Shown here in pieces: positions 11,025 to 22,404 of a stretch of DNA of 64,000 nucleotides. Numbering within the stretch: position 1 is the stretch's first letter; each line of letters starts with the position of its first letter. This stretch comes from Sphaerosporella brunnea (Eukaryota > Ascomycota > Pezizomycetes > Pezizales > Pyronemataceae), in assembly GCA_008704415.1 (NCBI GenBank), contig VXIS01000005.1:292650-356649 (forward strand), read 5' to 3'. The notes beneath the pieces were generated by a model. It was not told the origin of the DNA and did no database searches. It saw only the letters and a program-made list of their open reading frames with translations. A program made the position numbers and the translations under genes.

Positions 11025-13012
11025 ATGGACCCGTCACGCAAACGCCCGCTCAACGATGGATCGACCAGCCCCGCCAAGCGCCCCAAAGCTAGTGTTCCCG
11101 ACAAGGAGCGAATCCAGCAGATGGTGGCCGAAGCGCGAGCCAAAGCCGCCGCTATGGCTGCGAAGCTGAGTGCCGGCAAGTCCGCGTCGGCGTCTCCCTC
11201 TCCCGCGCCTACCACTGCTCCGACGCCCTCCCAAACGGCCGCTGAACGCCTCGCAGCCATGAGGTCGCGTGTGGCTAACGCTGTTTCCCGCTCCACCGCC
11301 GCGAGCAATGCACCCCCAGCTCGACCACCTTCCCATACGCCGACACCTCCTTTCCGCCGCGAAGAGCCAGAACATGATGACGGCAGTAAGGCACGCGGCG
11401 GCTTGGATGTCGGTCTGCACCCGGCGCTGCTGGGCGATGCAACGGATGCTGGGTCATCGCGGCGCGGCAAACTGGCACCGAAGTTCGCGACTACCATGGC
11501 CAATCGACGGGCTGATACTGGGCGTGGTGCGAAACTGAAGAAGCAGTTAGACCTCAGTGCGCCCAGCCCCGACTTGGTGGACCCCTCCAAGAACCCCTAT
11601 TATGATCCCAACATTGCGGCCAAGAGCTTGCAACCCCGCAGAATCCCCAAATCGCTACACTTCAATGAGAAGGGAAAATACATCGAGCAGGCCAATGCCC
11701 TTCGACGACAGGCCGCGCTGGAGGAGATGAAGAAGCGTATTGCCTTGGCAGCACGCAAGGCTGGGATTGATGAAGATATGCATGCCGATAAGGCTTTTGC
11801 GGTTAGTAATTCACATTCCGTATTTCCTTTATTCAAGGATGTGTTATGCCAATATACAACCCGTATAGTCTTTGGAAATGGCATTTTGGCCATTGTACAG
11901 TTATGGTTAAGATGAATCGAAAAGAAGACTTGCTCAGGCACGTGGCTACGGCCAATGGAGACCTAAGTGCTGCATGTCTCACTTTCCGGTTCATCTTAAC
12001 GGAACCTGTACCTGTATTTGAGGATCGCCATTTCCTTGGGGGAATAAGGCGTGTCAGGGTGGTCATGCTAACGTATTATCCATAGCCCCAAGAACCTCCA
12101 GCCATCGAATGGTGGGACCAGGGACTTACCACCAACTCCACCTACGACGACATCGATGCTGGCGCACTAAAGATTGATGCCGAGGACTCGATTGTAACGT
12201 TGTATATCCAACACCCAATCCAAATCGAACCGCCTCAGGACAAGCATATTCCTCCCCCCAAGCCATTGCCCCTGACCAAAAAAGAGCAAAAGAAAGTGCG
12301 CCGTCAGCGCCGTGCTGAAGAGCTCAAGGAAAAACAGGCTAAAGTCCGCCTGGGCCTGGAGCCACCTCCCCCACCCAAAATCAAAAAGTCCAACATGATG
12401 CGCGTCCTGGGTGAAGAGGCCGTCAAAGATCCCACTGCTGTCGAGGCGCGTGTAAACAAGGAGATTCGCGAACGTCTCGAGAAGCATCTGCAGATAAACG
12501 AGGAGCGAAAGCTGACCAAGGAGCAACGGGTGGAGAAGACGGTGGCCAACCAGGAGAAGGATGTTGCGAAGGGTATTCACTGTCTTGTCTTCCGAATCGA
12601 GACACTGGCAAATGGAAAACACCGCTTTAAAATCAACAAGAATGCGGAGCAGCTTGGACTGACGGGAATCTGTATCTTCAGTCCCAAGTTCAACTTGGTC
12701 ATCGTCGAGGGAGGACCTTATGGTATCAATAGGTACAAAAAGTTGATGATGCAACGTATTGGCTGGCAGGAGGATGTGGAGCCTTTGGATTCTGGGGATA
12801 CTTTGGGGGAGAAGGTTACCCATGGCGCGGACATCCCGATGGCGAGCAACAAGTGCACTCTTGTCTGGGAGGGTGAATTGAAGCAGAGGGGATTCCGCAA
12901 GTTTTCGTCGGAACGCTGTCCCACCGATGCGATGGCTAAGGAGCGTCTCGAGCGTGGAAGGATGGAGTACATGTGGCAGCAGGCGAAGGATTCTGTGAAG
13001 GCCCAGGAGTAA
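11025..13012 (+). CDS. prp3: U4/U6 snRNP splicing factor Prp3
   Basis: Prp3 is a core protein of the U4/U6.U5 tri-snRNP and is needed for spliceosome assembly. Two exons, 11025-11801 and 12086-13012, give 567 aa. The N-terminal 120 residues are Ala/Ser/Pro-rich with a basic MDPSRKRPLNDGS start. The conserved part begins near residue 190 (SKNPYYDPN, the Prp3 signature), continues through EWWDQG (start of exon 2) and the KKEQKKVRRQRR helix (PRP3 domain), and ends in the C-terminal DUF1115 fold with VEGGPYGINRYKKLMMQRI and the W-containing ending YMWQQAKDSVKAQE. The single intron is unusually long for this window (284 bp) and is described separately. The ATG at 11025 is the only candidate that fits the fungal N-terminus. 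Confidence 0.95.
11840..12075. repeat. Imperfect inverted repeat filling the prp3 intron (MITE- or introner-like)
   Basis: Within the 11802-12085 intron, two arms of about 55-60 bp are imperfect reverse complements. The left arm is about 11874-11931 and the right about 11977-12037. The best-matched block is GTTAAGATGAATCGAAAAG against GTTAAGATGAACCGGAAAG on the other strand, and the outer block is GGAAATGGC on both. Weaker complementarity continues outward to about 11840/12075 and inward toward the centre. The splice sites lie just outside. It may be a decayed MITE, an introner-like element or an RNA hairpin. Confidence 0.6.
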
Positions 13013-13280
13013 GCGATGGATTGTCTGGTTTGGTCCCATCATACAAGCAAGGAGTTTTTTTTTTTTTTATTTCATTTTCTTCCGGCGGGAAAGTGGAGCA
13101 CGATCTGTGAGTTCTGCTGTTTTCTTGTTTTTTTTTGGGCGTTGCCTTAGTACTTGCTGTAGGTAACTAAGTACCGTAGAATTCCAGACATAGGGCGGGC
13201 ACGGTTATAAGGCGTGAATAAAATATAAAAAAAGCGTGAAACCTACAGATAGTCAGAGAGACGCACCGACGCTATAGCTA

Positions 13281-15084
13281 TCAAGTACATACATCCACTT
13301 CATCATCCGGCTGCTCCTGGACTTCGTGCTCCAAAGCGGTCACCCTCTTCTCCTCCAGAAGGCGTAGCAAGGCGGGCCAGTTGTCTCGATCCACAATCCC
13401 TGCTCCAGTGCGTCGCTTATCACGCGGACCCGTTCCCGGTTCTAGATTACAATTTGATCCCCCTACTATCTCGCTACAATCTCTAATCTCACCCGCAATA
13501 CCCTCGAGATCCTTCACATGCAATAAATCATCCTCCGATCCCTCTAAGGCAAGTGCTATGGCTGTGTCGCAGAATGACTTCCTAAGCAGCCTTGCGCAGT
13601 TGAGATTCATTATTCCAAAATCTTTGCCGCTCGGTTTCACAGTTCTTACCATTCTCATTAGTGATGGAAACGAGCCGAGTCGGCTCGAGCAAAAAGCTCG
13701 AGCATCAAGCCGAGCAGAGCAGGGCCGTACCCACTGGGGAGCCGAGCAGGCTCGATCCTGTTGCCCCACGAGCCGAGTTTTAGCTCGAGCTTTTGGGCTC
13801 GAGTCCGGGCCCTTTGGAAACACTCTAGAATCTAGATTCCGTTGGTGAGCCGAACATACTAACTGCGGGTCGAGTTGAACAACAGAATGCTATCGAATTC
13901 CATAGACGTGATAACCAAGAAGTGAAACCGTCTCCTTAAGCAATCCAGCAGTGCGGTTCTACTGCTCAAAAGTGGGCTCAATCAGAAAACCGTTGACGAT
14001 TGGGAACTCTATGGCTTAGAGGCCCAACCCGCGCAGCCTGAAGATGCTGCCGCGAGCAACAGAGACGCACTGGCACTGGCAGAGGGCGCGCGCCAGGCTT
14101 TATGACAAGCGGAGGACCCGCGCGCGCCGCGATTCGGGTTAGAGTACTAGTATATCAGTATTGAATATATAGAGGCACCGAGAATCGGACCGTTTTTGAC
14201 ATCCTCCTTGTCTGCCGGTTCGCGCATCGGAAATCATATGGCCGCTCGAGCTTTCGCTCGAGCTTTACAGGCTCGACTCGGCTTGACGAGCCTCCGGCCT
14301 CTTCGAGCAGAGCCTGCTCGAGCGTACCCCTCGGCTCGAGTGGACTCGTTTCCATCACTAATTCTCATCCGTATCCCACTCTCCGGTATTCTCGGCGAAT
14401 GCCAATGCCTCAACACGAGCTTCCCTGTTGGTAGCCTTTCGCATTTTGGCATCGGTCGTTCCACCCCACGTCCAGTATGGTTCCCCTGCTTGCGGCGCCA
14501 GGTTCACTATCTCAGTGAGAGGTGTGATCTCTTGGAGCGGTGTCAGTGGGGGAAGCTTGGCTGGATTCACTGTGGCTTGCCTGTCTCGGGGCAAGTGTTT
14601 TCGTATACGGACGTCGTAGGGACTGATTCATGTCCCTGTCGGGGCAGGCGAACTCCACTATAGGTCGGAGGCCTATTGCCAGTGGTAGATTTATGCAGTT
14701 CACGTAACTCGCAAGCGCTGCTACTCTCAGCGGGAGGGGACTCAGGAACCTCCGAATTTTCTGAGTTGGAGCCCTCCGCCGAGTCCTCTGAGTCGGACTG
14801 AGTCGGACTACTCTTCTGAGAACTCCTCTGAGTGCAGCTCTTCACTGTCACTGGCGCTCTTATACGCCCTCTGCATCTGTTCAAATTCTTACTCGCTGCG
14901 ACGCTGATGCGGACTCTGATGGGGATGTGGACGCGGGTGGTGTTTGGTAGATGGCTCCAGTCGCAGGCGTGACGTCCGGCTTCATCCCAATAAAAACCTC
15001 TTGACAACTCCGACATTGGTATGGCGCCCGCCCTATGTCTGGAATTCTACGGTAGTTTTTCATTGTGAAGTCACAGTTCTTCAT
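13281..15084 (-). pseudogene. Unidentified minus-strand ORF remnants interrupted by a hAT MITE
   Basis: Fragments of open frame on the minus strand lie on both sides of the MITE at 13659-14360. Upstream are 15084-14881 (a CxxC-containing start, QCRSCQEVF), 15016-14567 (Ser/Glu/Pro-rich) and 14594-14369 (ending GEWDTDEN). Downstream is 13658-13281 (acidic, ending DEVDVCT). The frames do not join into one protein by introns I can defend, and I do not recognise the family. Removing the MITE and one target copy places GATGAGAATGGTAAG across the site, which could have been a splice donor. It may be a decayed gene, a multi-exon hypothetical gene broken by insertion, or chance ORFs. Confidence 0.35.
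13659..14360. mobile_element. Non-autonomous hAT-type element (MITE), 702 bp, with 8-bp target duplication
   Basis: The ends are perfect inverted repeats of at least 16 bp, TAGTGATGGAAACGAG at the left and its reverse complement at the right. The element is flanked by identical 8-bp direct repeats ATTCTCAT at 13651-13658 and 14361-14368. An 8-bp duplication and TAGNG-type termini are hallmarks of hAT transposons. Subterminal zones are crowded with CTCGAGC motifs in both orientations, as expected for transposase binding. No transposase ORF is present, so it depends on a source elsewhere. Confidence 0.9.
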
Positions 15085-15327
15085 TGTGACTCTTGAATCT
15101 TGATCGACTGACTTACCCTAATTTCCATAAGTTGTCTCACAATATGGCCGCGTGCAAGCATATTAGAACACACCTCGATGGTTTCAAACCTCAAGAAGTC
15201 GCATCGTTGAACGCTGGGCTCGAGTCATTTTCAGTGATACATGTGACCAAAAGAGGACAAAGTCTTGGCACCGACCCCATAGTACGCGCTTGCTGCGCGT
15301 ATTCCCAAAACAAACCTTACAACCACC

Positions 15328-17601
15328 ATGAATTCGCCATTTGAGGGACGCCAACGAGGCAATAACACCGCAAATCACATCTTCAACTCTCCTGCACCCA
15401 CACGACAGCTCTTCCCCAATAATAATAACAATGCGGGCAACCGTCTACAACCGACATACGACTTCCTGACCAGCGAAGGACCCGCCACCCCACCGCCGCG
15501 AGCGCCGTCTGCGCCCCCCATCTCTGCCCTCCGTACCGCTGTCGTCAAGATCGATCAGTCCAACGAGATTATTCGCGGCGACCTGAACTCGGTTCGGTAT
15601 GAGCTGCAAACGCTCCGCGAGGACAGGGCGCTGGAAAAGGTTCGCCATGAGCAAGAGATACGAGAGCTGCAGGCTGCCGTCGAAGAGCAGGCTCGCCGTG
15701 CGGATGCCCTGGAAAGCGATAAGCGGTTTCTGTACGAGAAGCAGAAGGAGCTCGGCGACAAACTAGCCCAGACGAAGGAGACTACTGCAGCGGAGAAACA
15801 AGACCTCGAGCGCCAAGTTCGCAAGCTCAAGGCGGAAAATCGGGAAATACAGGAGCAGGTGGGGGAACGAGAGGAGGATGTAGAGAGGCTAGAGCGCCAG
15901 CTCAGGCGAATCAGTGAGGAGGCAGAGACGAAGACGAAGGCCTTGATACAGACGAATCAGGAGCTGGAGGAAGAGGTTGGGCTCAAGAATAGGACGATTG
16001 ACGATTTGCGGGGCAAACTAGAGGGGGTGGATGCAGAGGTGCAAGATCTGCAGGAGGCTTTGCTTAGGGTCAAGGCTCAGACAGGGGATTTGGAGACGCT
16101 CAAGGTCCTTCAGAAGCAGCTGAGCGAACAGGTTTCACACATCAAGACCTTAGAGGCTAAGAATCGACGCCAGGCTGCTGAACTCAAGGCATTACGGGAT
16201 GAGAAGAGGTCGCTTGAGCTGGTGGAGGAGGAGAAGAGGACACTGGAGGGCAAGCTGAAGGTTCTCGATGAGCTACGCGAAGAACTTTCGGGTGCTCAGG
16301 TTCAGATCTCGGTGCTACAGGATGAGCGAAATGCTTGGCAAAGCTACTTTCAGAAGGAAGGACTCGAATTTCACTCACCGGAGAGTCTGGCCAGGGCGTT
16401 AGTGGAGGAGAGGGTCGAGAAGGCTGCACTGCTAGAAAGGGCTGGACGCGCGAACCCAGAACTGCACGAAAAGGAAAATGTCATTCAGGAGTTAGAAGGA
16501 GAGGTCCGAGTTTTGAGAGAGGAGCTCGACAAACTGAAGGAGTCTTCGTCGAAGGACGCAAAAGCACGGCAACGCATGGAACGCCAGAAAGCTTTAGCAC
16601 TAAAGGAAGCCCAGTTCCTTCGTGAACAGCTGAAGTCGTACTCAACCGAAGAGGCCCTCTACAACCAGGGCGGCTTTGATGAGCAGAAGGCGCAACGGAT
16701 CCAGGAGCTCGAGGGAATGTTGGAGGCGTACAAAGCCGAGATTGAGGAGCTCAAAGCAACTGTTGCTGCATTCCAAGGCACGGAAACGGCGGGGAGCAAG
16801 AAGAGACCCCTGGAGGTGAACGGAAACGACGAAAGGTTGGGAGAACTCATGCGCCGCAACCGGCAATTGCAGGATGGTACGTCGGCGATATTCTTTGTCA
16901 TATTGGGTACTATTTGCTAATGATGACAGACATTATGCATCTGCAGCAAAAGGAAACTGTGCTGAACAAGGAAATCGAGGCACTGCAGTTCCGCCTAACC
17001 TCGATGGAGGGCACTTCTACGAGAATATTACAACTAAAGGACAACCCAACCGCACGTGAACAAGCAGTGAAGGTTTCCGAACTCAAAGCTTTGAAGGAAG
17101 AGAATGCTGCGTTGCTTGCTCAACTGGAAGGTCGCGAAGGCGAGCTCCGCATGGTTCCTAGGGCCACCCTCGAAAACGTCCGGGCGGAAGTCAAAGCTAT
17201 GGAAAAACTTGTGGCTGAGAAGGAAAAGAGAATGGCGAGACTAAAGGAAATTTGGACCGCAAAGTCTCTCGAGTTTCGGGAAGCTGTGTTTTCGTTGCTT
17301 GGCTACAAAATCGATTTCTTGCCAAGCGGAAGGGTGCGAGTGACGCACATGTTTGGAAATGACAGCCAAAGTATCGAGTTTGACGGAGATAAAGGTATGT
17401 TTCGCACTACGTTTGTGTGTGGCTTGGGAACCTAACGGGTGTGCAGGAACGATGAAGGTCGCAGGAGGCCCAGATAGTTTATTCCATAAAGAGATCAGGA
17501 ATCAATGTGCATTTTGGATGGCGAGGCAGAGCATTCCGTGTCTCCTCGCCAGCATATTGATCGAACAATATGAGAAGACTACGAGGGCCCAGATGATGTG
17601 A
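15328..17601 (+). CDS. mad1: Spindle assembly checkpoint protein Mad1
   Basis: Mad1 recruits Mad2 to unattached kinetochores and to nuclear pores. Exons 15328-16876, 16930-17394 and 17447-17601 join to 722 aa, the usual fungal length. Residues 1-60 are Asn/Pro-rich and disordered; residues about 70-600 are almost continuous heptad-repeat coiled coil rich in Glu, Lys, Arg, Gln and Leu. Near residue 618 is KRMARLKEIW, the RLK motif that binds Bub1, followed by the conserved C-terminal globular head (AVFSLLGYKIDFLPSGRVRV ... PCLLASILIEQYEKTT). The ATG at 15328 follows CAACCACC and gives the fungal-type MNSPFEGR-like start. Length and the C-terminal fold make the call secure; the coiled coil alone would not. 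Confidence 0.95.
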
Positions 17602-18095
17602 GGGATACGAGCTTAGTTTAATATGTACAATAGGTAGCATCATTCCTTTGGTTCCACTTCTGCTTTTCTTGTTGAGAGCACTTGCGTTAACGTTGCGCTT
17701 GATGTTGTTCAAGGGGGTTTTTGGCGTCACGGTGGTTCGAGGGTAAATACAGCGCTAAGCATGTTTGTTGGTCATGGGCTCTTCCGTCAAGAAATATTGC
17801 TGCCCGTGCCCCGCAGTGTATTTCGAGTGAGAAACAGTGAGCCTCGGATTGCAAGCTTGGCATAGTTACTATAGTGCCAAGACACAATTTGCATGGAACT
17901 GGGTGCTGCGCACTATCATAGAACACATTTCTTTGCCATCCACTTTCAGACACCGACCACTTTACTTCACGGTGTTTTGCCCTCTCACGATAGTAAATCG
18001 ACTTTCCGGCCTTCAGGGAACTCACCGGAAGACGGCGATTTTCTAGCGCATACCCGGGTAAACGTTTCGCGAGAGCTTTTTCGCCAGAGTTTACA
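17602..18095. promoter_or_regulatory. mad1-rat1 intergenic region
   Basis: This 494-bp gap carries the mad1 3' flank and the rat1 promoter and leader. Only short unrelated ORFs overlap it. No repeat or RNA gene was seen. Confidence 0.5.
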
Positions 18096-21000
18096 ATGGG
18101 TGTTCCCGCCTTATTCAGATGGCTTTCGCAGCGGTACCCGAAGATTGTGTCGTCAGTTATTGAGGAGGAACCTAAGGTGATCGATGGCGTCGAGATTCCG
18201 GTCGATTACACGAAGCCGAATCCCAATGGCGAGGTCCGTTTCTCTTTCCCGAGTTCGCCATGTTGAGGATTTCATTGACAGCCCTGCAGATGGACAACCT
18301 CTACCTCGACATGAACGGAATCGTACATCCTTGTTCGCATCCCGAAGACCGACCTCCTCCTACGACCGAGGAGGAGATGATGCTGGAGGTGTTTAAGTAC
18401 ACCGAGCGCGTTGTGAACATGGTTCGGCCCCGGAAGATTCTGATGATCGCAGTTGGTATGTCTACCCCCTTTCAACGTCTGGTCGTCGCTAACCTTATCA
18501 TTAGACGGTGTGGCGCCTCGTGCCAAAATGAACCAGCAGCGCTCTCGTCGGTTCAGGTCCGCCCAAGAGGCTGCGGAAAAGGAGCAGGATACGGCAGACT
18601 TCATCAAGCTACTCGAAAAACAGCAGGGCAAAAAAATTGACGACAGTTTGAAAGACAAGAAGGTTTGGGACAGTAATGCGATTACGCCAGGAACGCCTTT
18701 CATGGATATTTTGGCTATGTCGCTACGATACTGGACGGCTTACAAGCTCAACACCGATCCGGCCTGGGCTAAGTTGAAAGTAATCATCTCCGACTCGACG
18801 GTTCCTGGAGAAGGTGAACACAAGATCATGGAGTTCATTCGATCGCAGCGCGCCAATCCCGAGCATGACCCCAACACTCGACATGTCATATACGGCCTGG
18901 ACGCAGATCTGATCATGCTGGGCCTGGGTACTCACGAACCTCATTTCAGGGTGTTGCGAGAAGATGTATTTGCAGCAGATGCAAAGGCCAAAACTTGTAA
19001 GATCTGCGGGCAGACAGGACACCGGCCCGAGAACTGTATCGGAAAGGCCAAGGTGAAGAACGGCGAGTTTGATGAGAAAGCAGCACCAGTTAAGAAAAAG
19101 CCATTTATCTGGCTGCACGTTTCTATTCTACGCGAGTACTTGGCCGTGGAGCTTGACGTCAAGAACCAGGGATTCAGATTCGATCTCGAACGCGCCATTG
19201 ACGACTGGGTCTTCATGTGTTTCTTTGTTGGAAACGATTTCTTGCCCCATCTACCCAGCTTAGAAATCAGGGACGGTGGAATCGATACGCTGATGTCAAT
19301 CTGGAAGGAAAATTTGCCTGTAATGGGCGGATACCTCACAAAAGACGGCACCGTGGAGCTCGACAAGGTCCAATATGTCCTGGATGGTTTGGCTCAGCAG
19401 GAAGATGCAATTTTCAGAAGGCGGCGGGACGCAGAGCAGAGACGTGAGGCAAATGCCAAGAGGCGCAAGATGAACGAGCAGGGTCATGATCACAACTCTG
19501 GCCGAGCAAACATCAATGAAACACCTGGATACGAAAACGCCGTTATGAGTGCTCCTTCCAATCGAAAGAAGGGGCCTCCAGATTCCGCACCTCCCCCGAT
19601 GATACCCCTGATGAAGCCTGGTGACTTGTCGAAAGAGACAAAGAAGCTGAACTACGACATGGTGATGAACCGAGAGAGCATTCGCAAGGCCAATCTACAA
19701 AACAAGAGTGCGGCACAGGCTTTAAAGTCACAACTGATGTCTGGCACGCTAGAAACTGCTGCTGAATCTCCTGTGAATGGCGCGGAGAGCGAAGAGTCCA
19801 CGCCTACTGCCGATACGGAGCCAGTGGTGCTGCCCCATAAGAGAAAGGCAGCGGAGTTTGACAGCGAAGCCCCAACACCCAAACCTGCGCAGCAAGGCGA
19901 TGAAATGCCCCCAGATACGGTTCGTCTCTGGGAGTCTGGCTACAGAGATAGGTACTATGAGCAGAAATTCCACGTTGACCCCAAAGACATAGAGTTTAGG
20001 AACAAAGTTGCTGCCCACTATGTCGAGGGATTGTGCTGGGTTTTGATGTACTATTTCCAGGGGTGTCCCAGCTGGAACTGGTATTATCCGTATCACTATG
20101 CCCCATTTGCCCAAGATTTCAAAGATGTGGGCAAGCTGGACATCAAATTCAAGAAGGGAAAGCCCTTCAAGCCGTTCGAACAGTTGATGGGTGTCTTGCC
20201 CGCGGCTAGTAAACACAATTTGCCTGTGCCCTTCCAGATGTTAATGACGGATGCGGACTCGGAGATCATTGACTTCTATCCCGAAAACTTCCCAATCGAT
20301 CTCAATGGAAAGAAATTCGCTTGGCAGGGTGTTGCTTTACTACCGTTCATCGATGAACAGCGGTTATTGGATGCTGCGCAGAAGATCTATCCCAAGCTTA
20401 CCCCGGAGGACTCGGCCCGCAATGCCATGGGCCATGATACCCTGCTTGTATCTGATGGACATCCGCTGTATGATGACATCGCGAGCCGGTTCTACTCTAA
20501 GAAGCAGGATTCTAAAGTTAGTTGTCCTCTTCACTTGCAGATGGCATTGTGCTGATCAAATAGAAATATAAAATAAACATGAGAGTTTCAGAGGGCTTGG
20601 CGGGGTCTGTTGAGAAAGATGATTCCTTCATTCCGCGAAGCAGGCTCGTGTTTCCTCTTCAAGAGGGCAACATGCCGGACCTGGATGAAGATCGGACAAT
20701 GAGTCTCCATTACGAGATTCCTAAGTCCAAAAACATCCACAAATCGATGCTGTTGCGTGGGCTCAGGCTGGATCCCCCGACGTTGACACAAGCAGACATC
20801 GACACGACCAGACACAAGGCCAATAAGGGAGGAAGGACCTATGGCGGCGCGCCCTTCCACAGAGGCGGTGGACGAGGTGGACGCAACGACTTCCGCTCGG
20901 ATCGTGGCCCCCCTCCCCCGCGTCACAACCAACACCCGCAGCAGCCACAGCAGCCACAGCACGTTATCCCGCCCCCATTCGCCCCGCCTGGCCAGTCCGC

Positions 21001-21310
21001 ATATGGAGGTTGGGGCGGCTGGGGTGGAGTACCCCCTCCCCCTCCTCCTGGCCAATGGGGACAGTTTCCTCCTCCCCCTGGTCCGGGTGGATTCGGTGGA
21101 GGCTTCCCTCCGCCACCTCCGGGAGTTCGCGAGGCTGGAAGTTACGTTGGGCCTCCCAGGAATGACGACAGAAGAGGTGGCGGATACAACCGTGCTGGTC
21201 GCGGAGGAAGAGGCGGTGGCGGTGGTGGTCACCGAGACGACCGTCGGGACGACCGCGACAGCGGAAACAGAGGATACGATGGTTACGGATGGTCCGGGAG
21301 AAGCTATTAG
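18096..21310 (+). CDS. rat1: Nuclear 5'-3' exoribonuclease Rat1/Xrn2 (Dhp1)
   Basis: Rat1 degrades 5'-monophosphate RNA in the nucleus and acts in Pol II termination (torpedo), rRNA processing and RNA surveillance. Exons are 18096-18233, 18290-18455, 18505 to about 20516, and about 20585-21310, giving about 1,013 aa. The N-terminus [17 protein letters not shown] and [11 protein letters not shown] are invariant in XRN enzymes; [16 protein letters not shown] and [11 protein letters not shown] carry catalytic acidic residues; [11 protein letters not shown] is also conserved. A CCHC zinc knuckle [14 protein letters not shown] lies at about residue 266, as in fungal Rat1. The C-terminus is Pro/Gly/RGG-rich. 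The last intron (about 20517-20585) is certain to exist because the frame breaks between QDSK and VSEGLAG, but its exact ends are not settled. Partner Rai1 is not in the window. Confidence 0.95.
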
Positions 21311-22404
21311 TTTTCTGCTGAAAATATCTGCAGGCGCACTTTGCTTTCTTGTTTGATGTTCCTCGAGTTTGCAGTTTTCTGCCCCTCGAGATATGCATGG
21401 CATTTACCTTCCCGTCAAAATTTTACACCAATGAATGATAGGGAATTATCTAGCAGTACTTAGCTTGTATGAAGTTTTTTGCTCTTGAAACGTTTGTTTT
21501 TGTTTTGTTTTGTTGCGTGCTGGGAACTTGTCGCTTGGCATTGTGGAACATGTATAGTTACTTGAAGCCCTTGAATGCCAATCGAGTGTTCAGTGTTGAT
21601 TCGTGTCCTTACAACACCTGCGATACAGACATCTCAGGTTTATGATGTTTATTTAGCACGAGTGATAACCGGTAAACCCCCTTTTGCCTTAAAAACAACA
21701 CTGCCTTCCCAGCAATCATCAGCACCGAGTTTCAAAACACACGCCTACATAAAGTCGACCGATTCTATTGCAGATTCCGAAAGGTGGATGGAATTCCGTT
21801 GCTTGGGATTGGGAATCCGATACGGGCCCTAGCTACCTAGGTTATGTGGGTTCTGACGATGATACTACTCTCTGTATGTTGAGATAGCATCGCAATATCG
21901 TTTAATTACTAAATATGAGGTGAGTAACTATCAACAAGAGACTTTTTTTTTTATTCTTTCCTTCGTTTGGGGAGGCGTAGAATAAGTATATTTGGCACGG
22001 ACGGATCGGATCCGGATCGTCAGGAGACAAAGGGGCTAGCGTAGATATATAAGTATGTTTCTGCCCTAGGTACCCCTACCACATGATGCAGAGGCGGGTA
22101 TCGACGTACTCTAGATTTCTAGATGTCTCTCTCCGACAGGTGTTCTGCCTTCAAATAAACAAAGGCGTTCAACAGCTTTGTATTATTTAGGCGTCATAGG
22201 GTGAGCTCCGGATGTTGATCCCACACGCATAGCCCTCCCATCAAGCCAGAAAATATTTGAAAAAAGGGCCGCCAACTTCCCTAACGCATCATCAGAAAAA
22301 AACGAAAAAGAAAAGAGCAGAATGCTTGATTTTTTTTTTTTAAAAAAAAGGCAAAGCAAGAACCCCATTACCCCTCTATATCCAACGCCCGCATTCATGA
22401 CATA
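21311..22404. other. Convergent intergenic region (rat1 / BAG gene)
   Basis: This 1.1-kb gap between convergent genes is AT-rich toward its right end, with tandem TTTTG units near 21497-21512 and a GGATCGGATCCGGATCG palindromic run at about 22002-22018. ORF 21575-21832 has no recognisable features. I see no gene here. Confidence 0.6.

Noticed and set aside
12167..13042. 291-aa minus-strand frame over prp3 exon 2
   Set aside because: It is the shadow of the conserved Prp3/DUF1115 exon.
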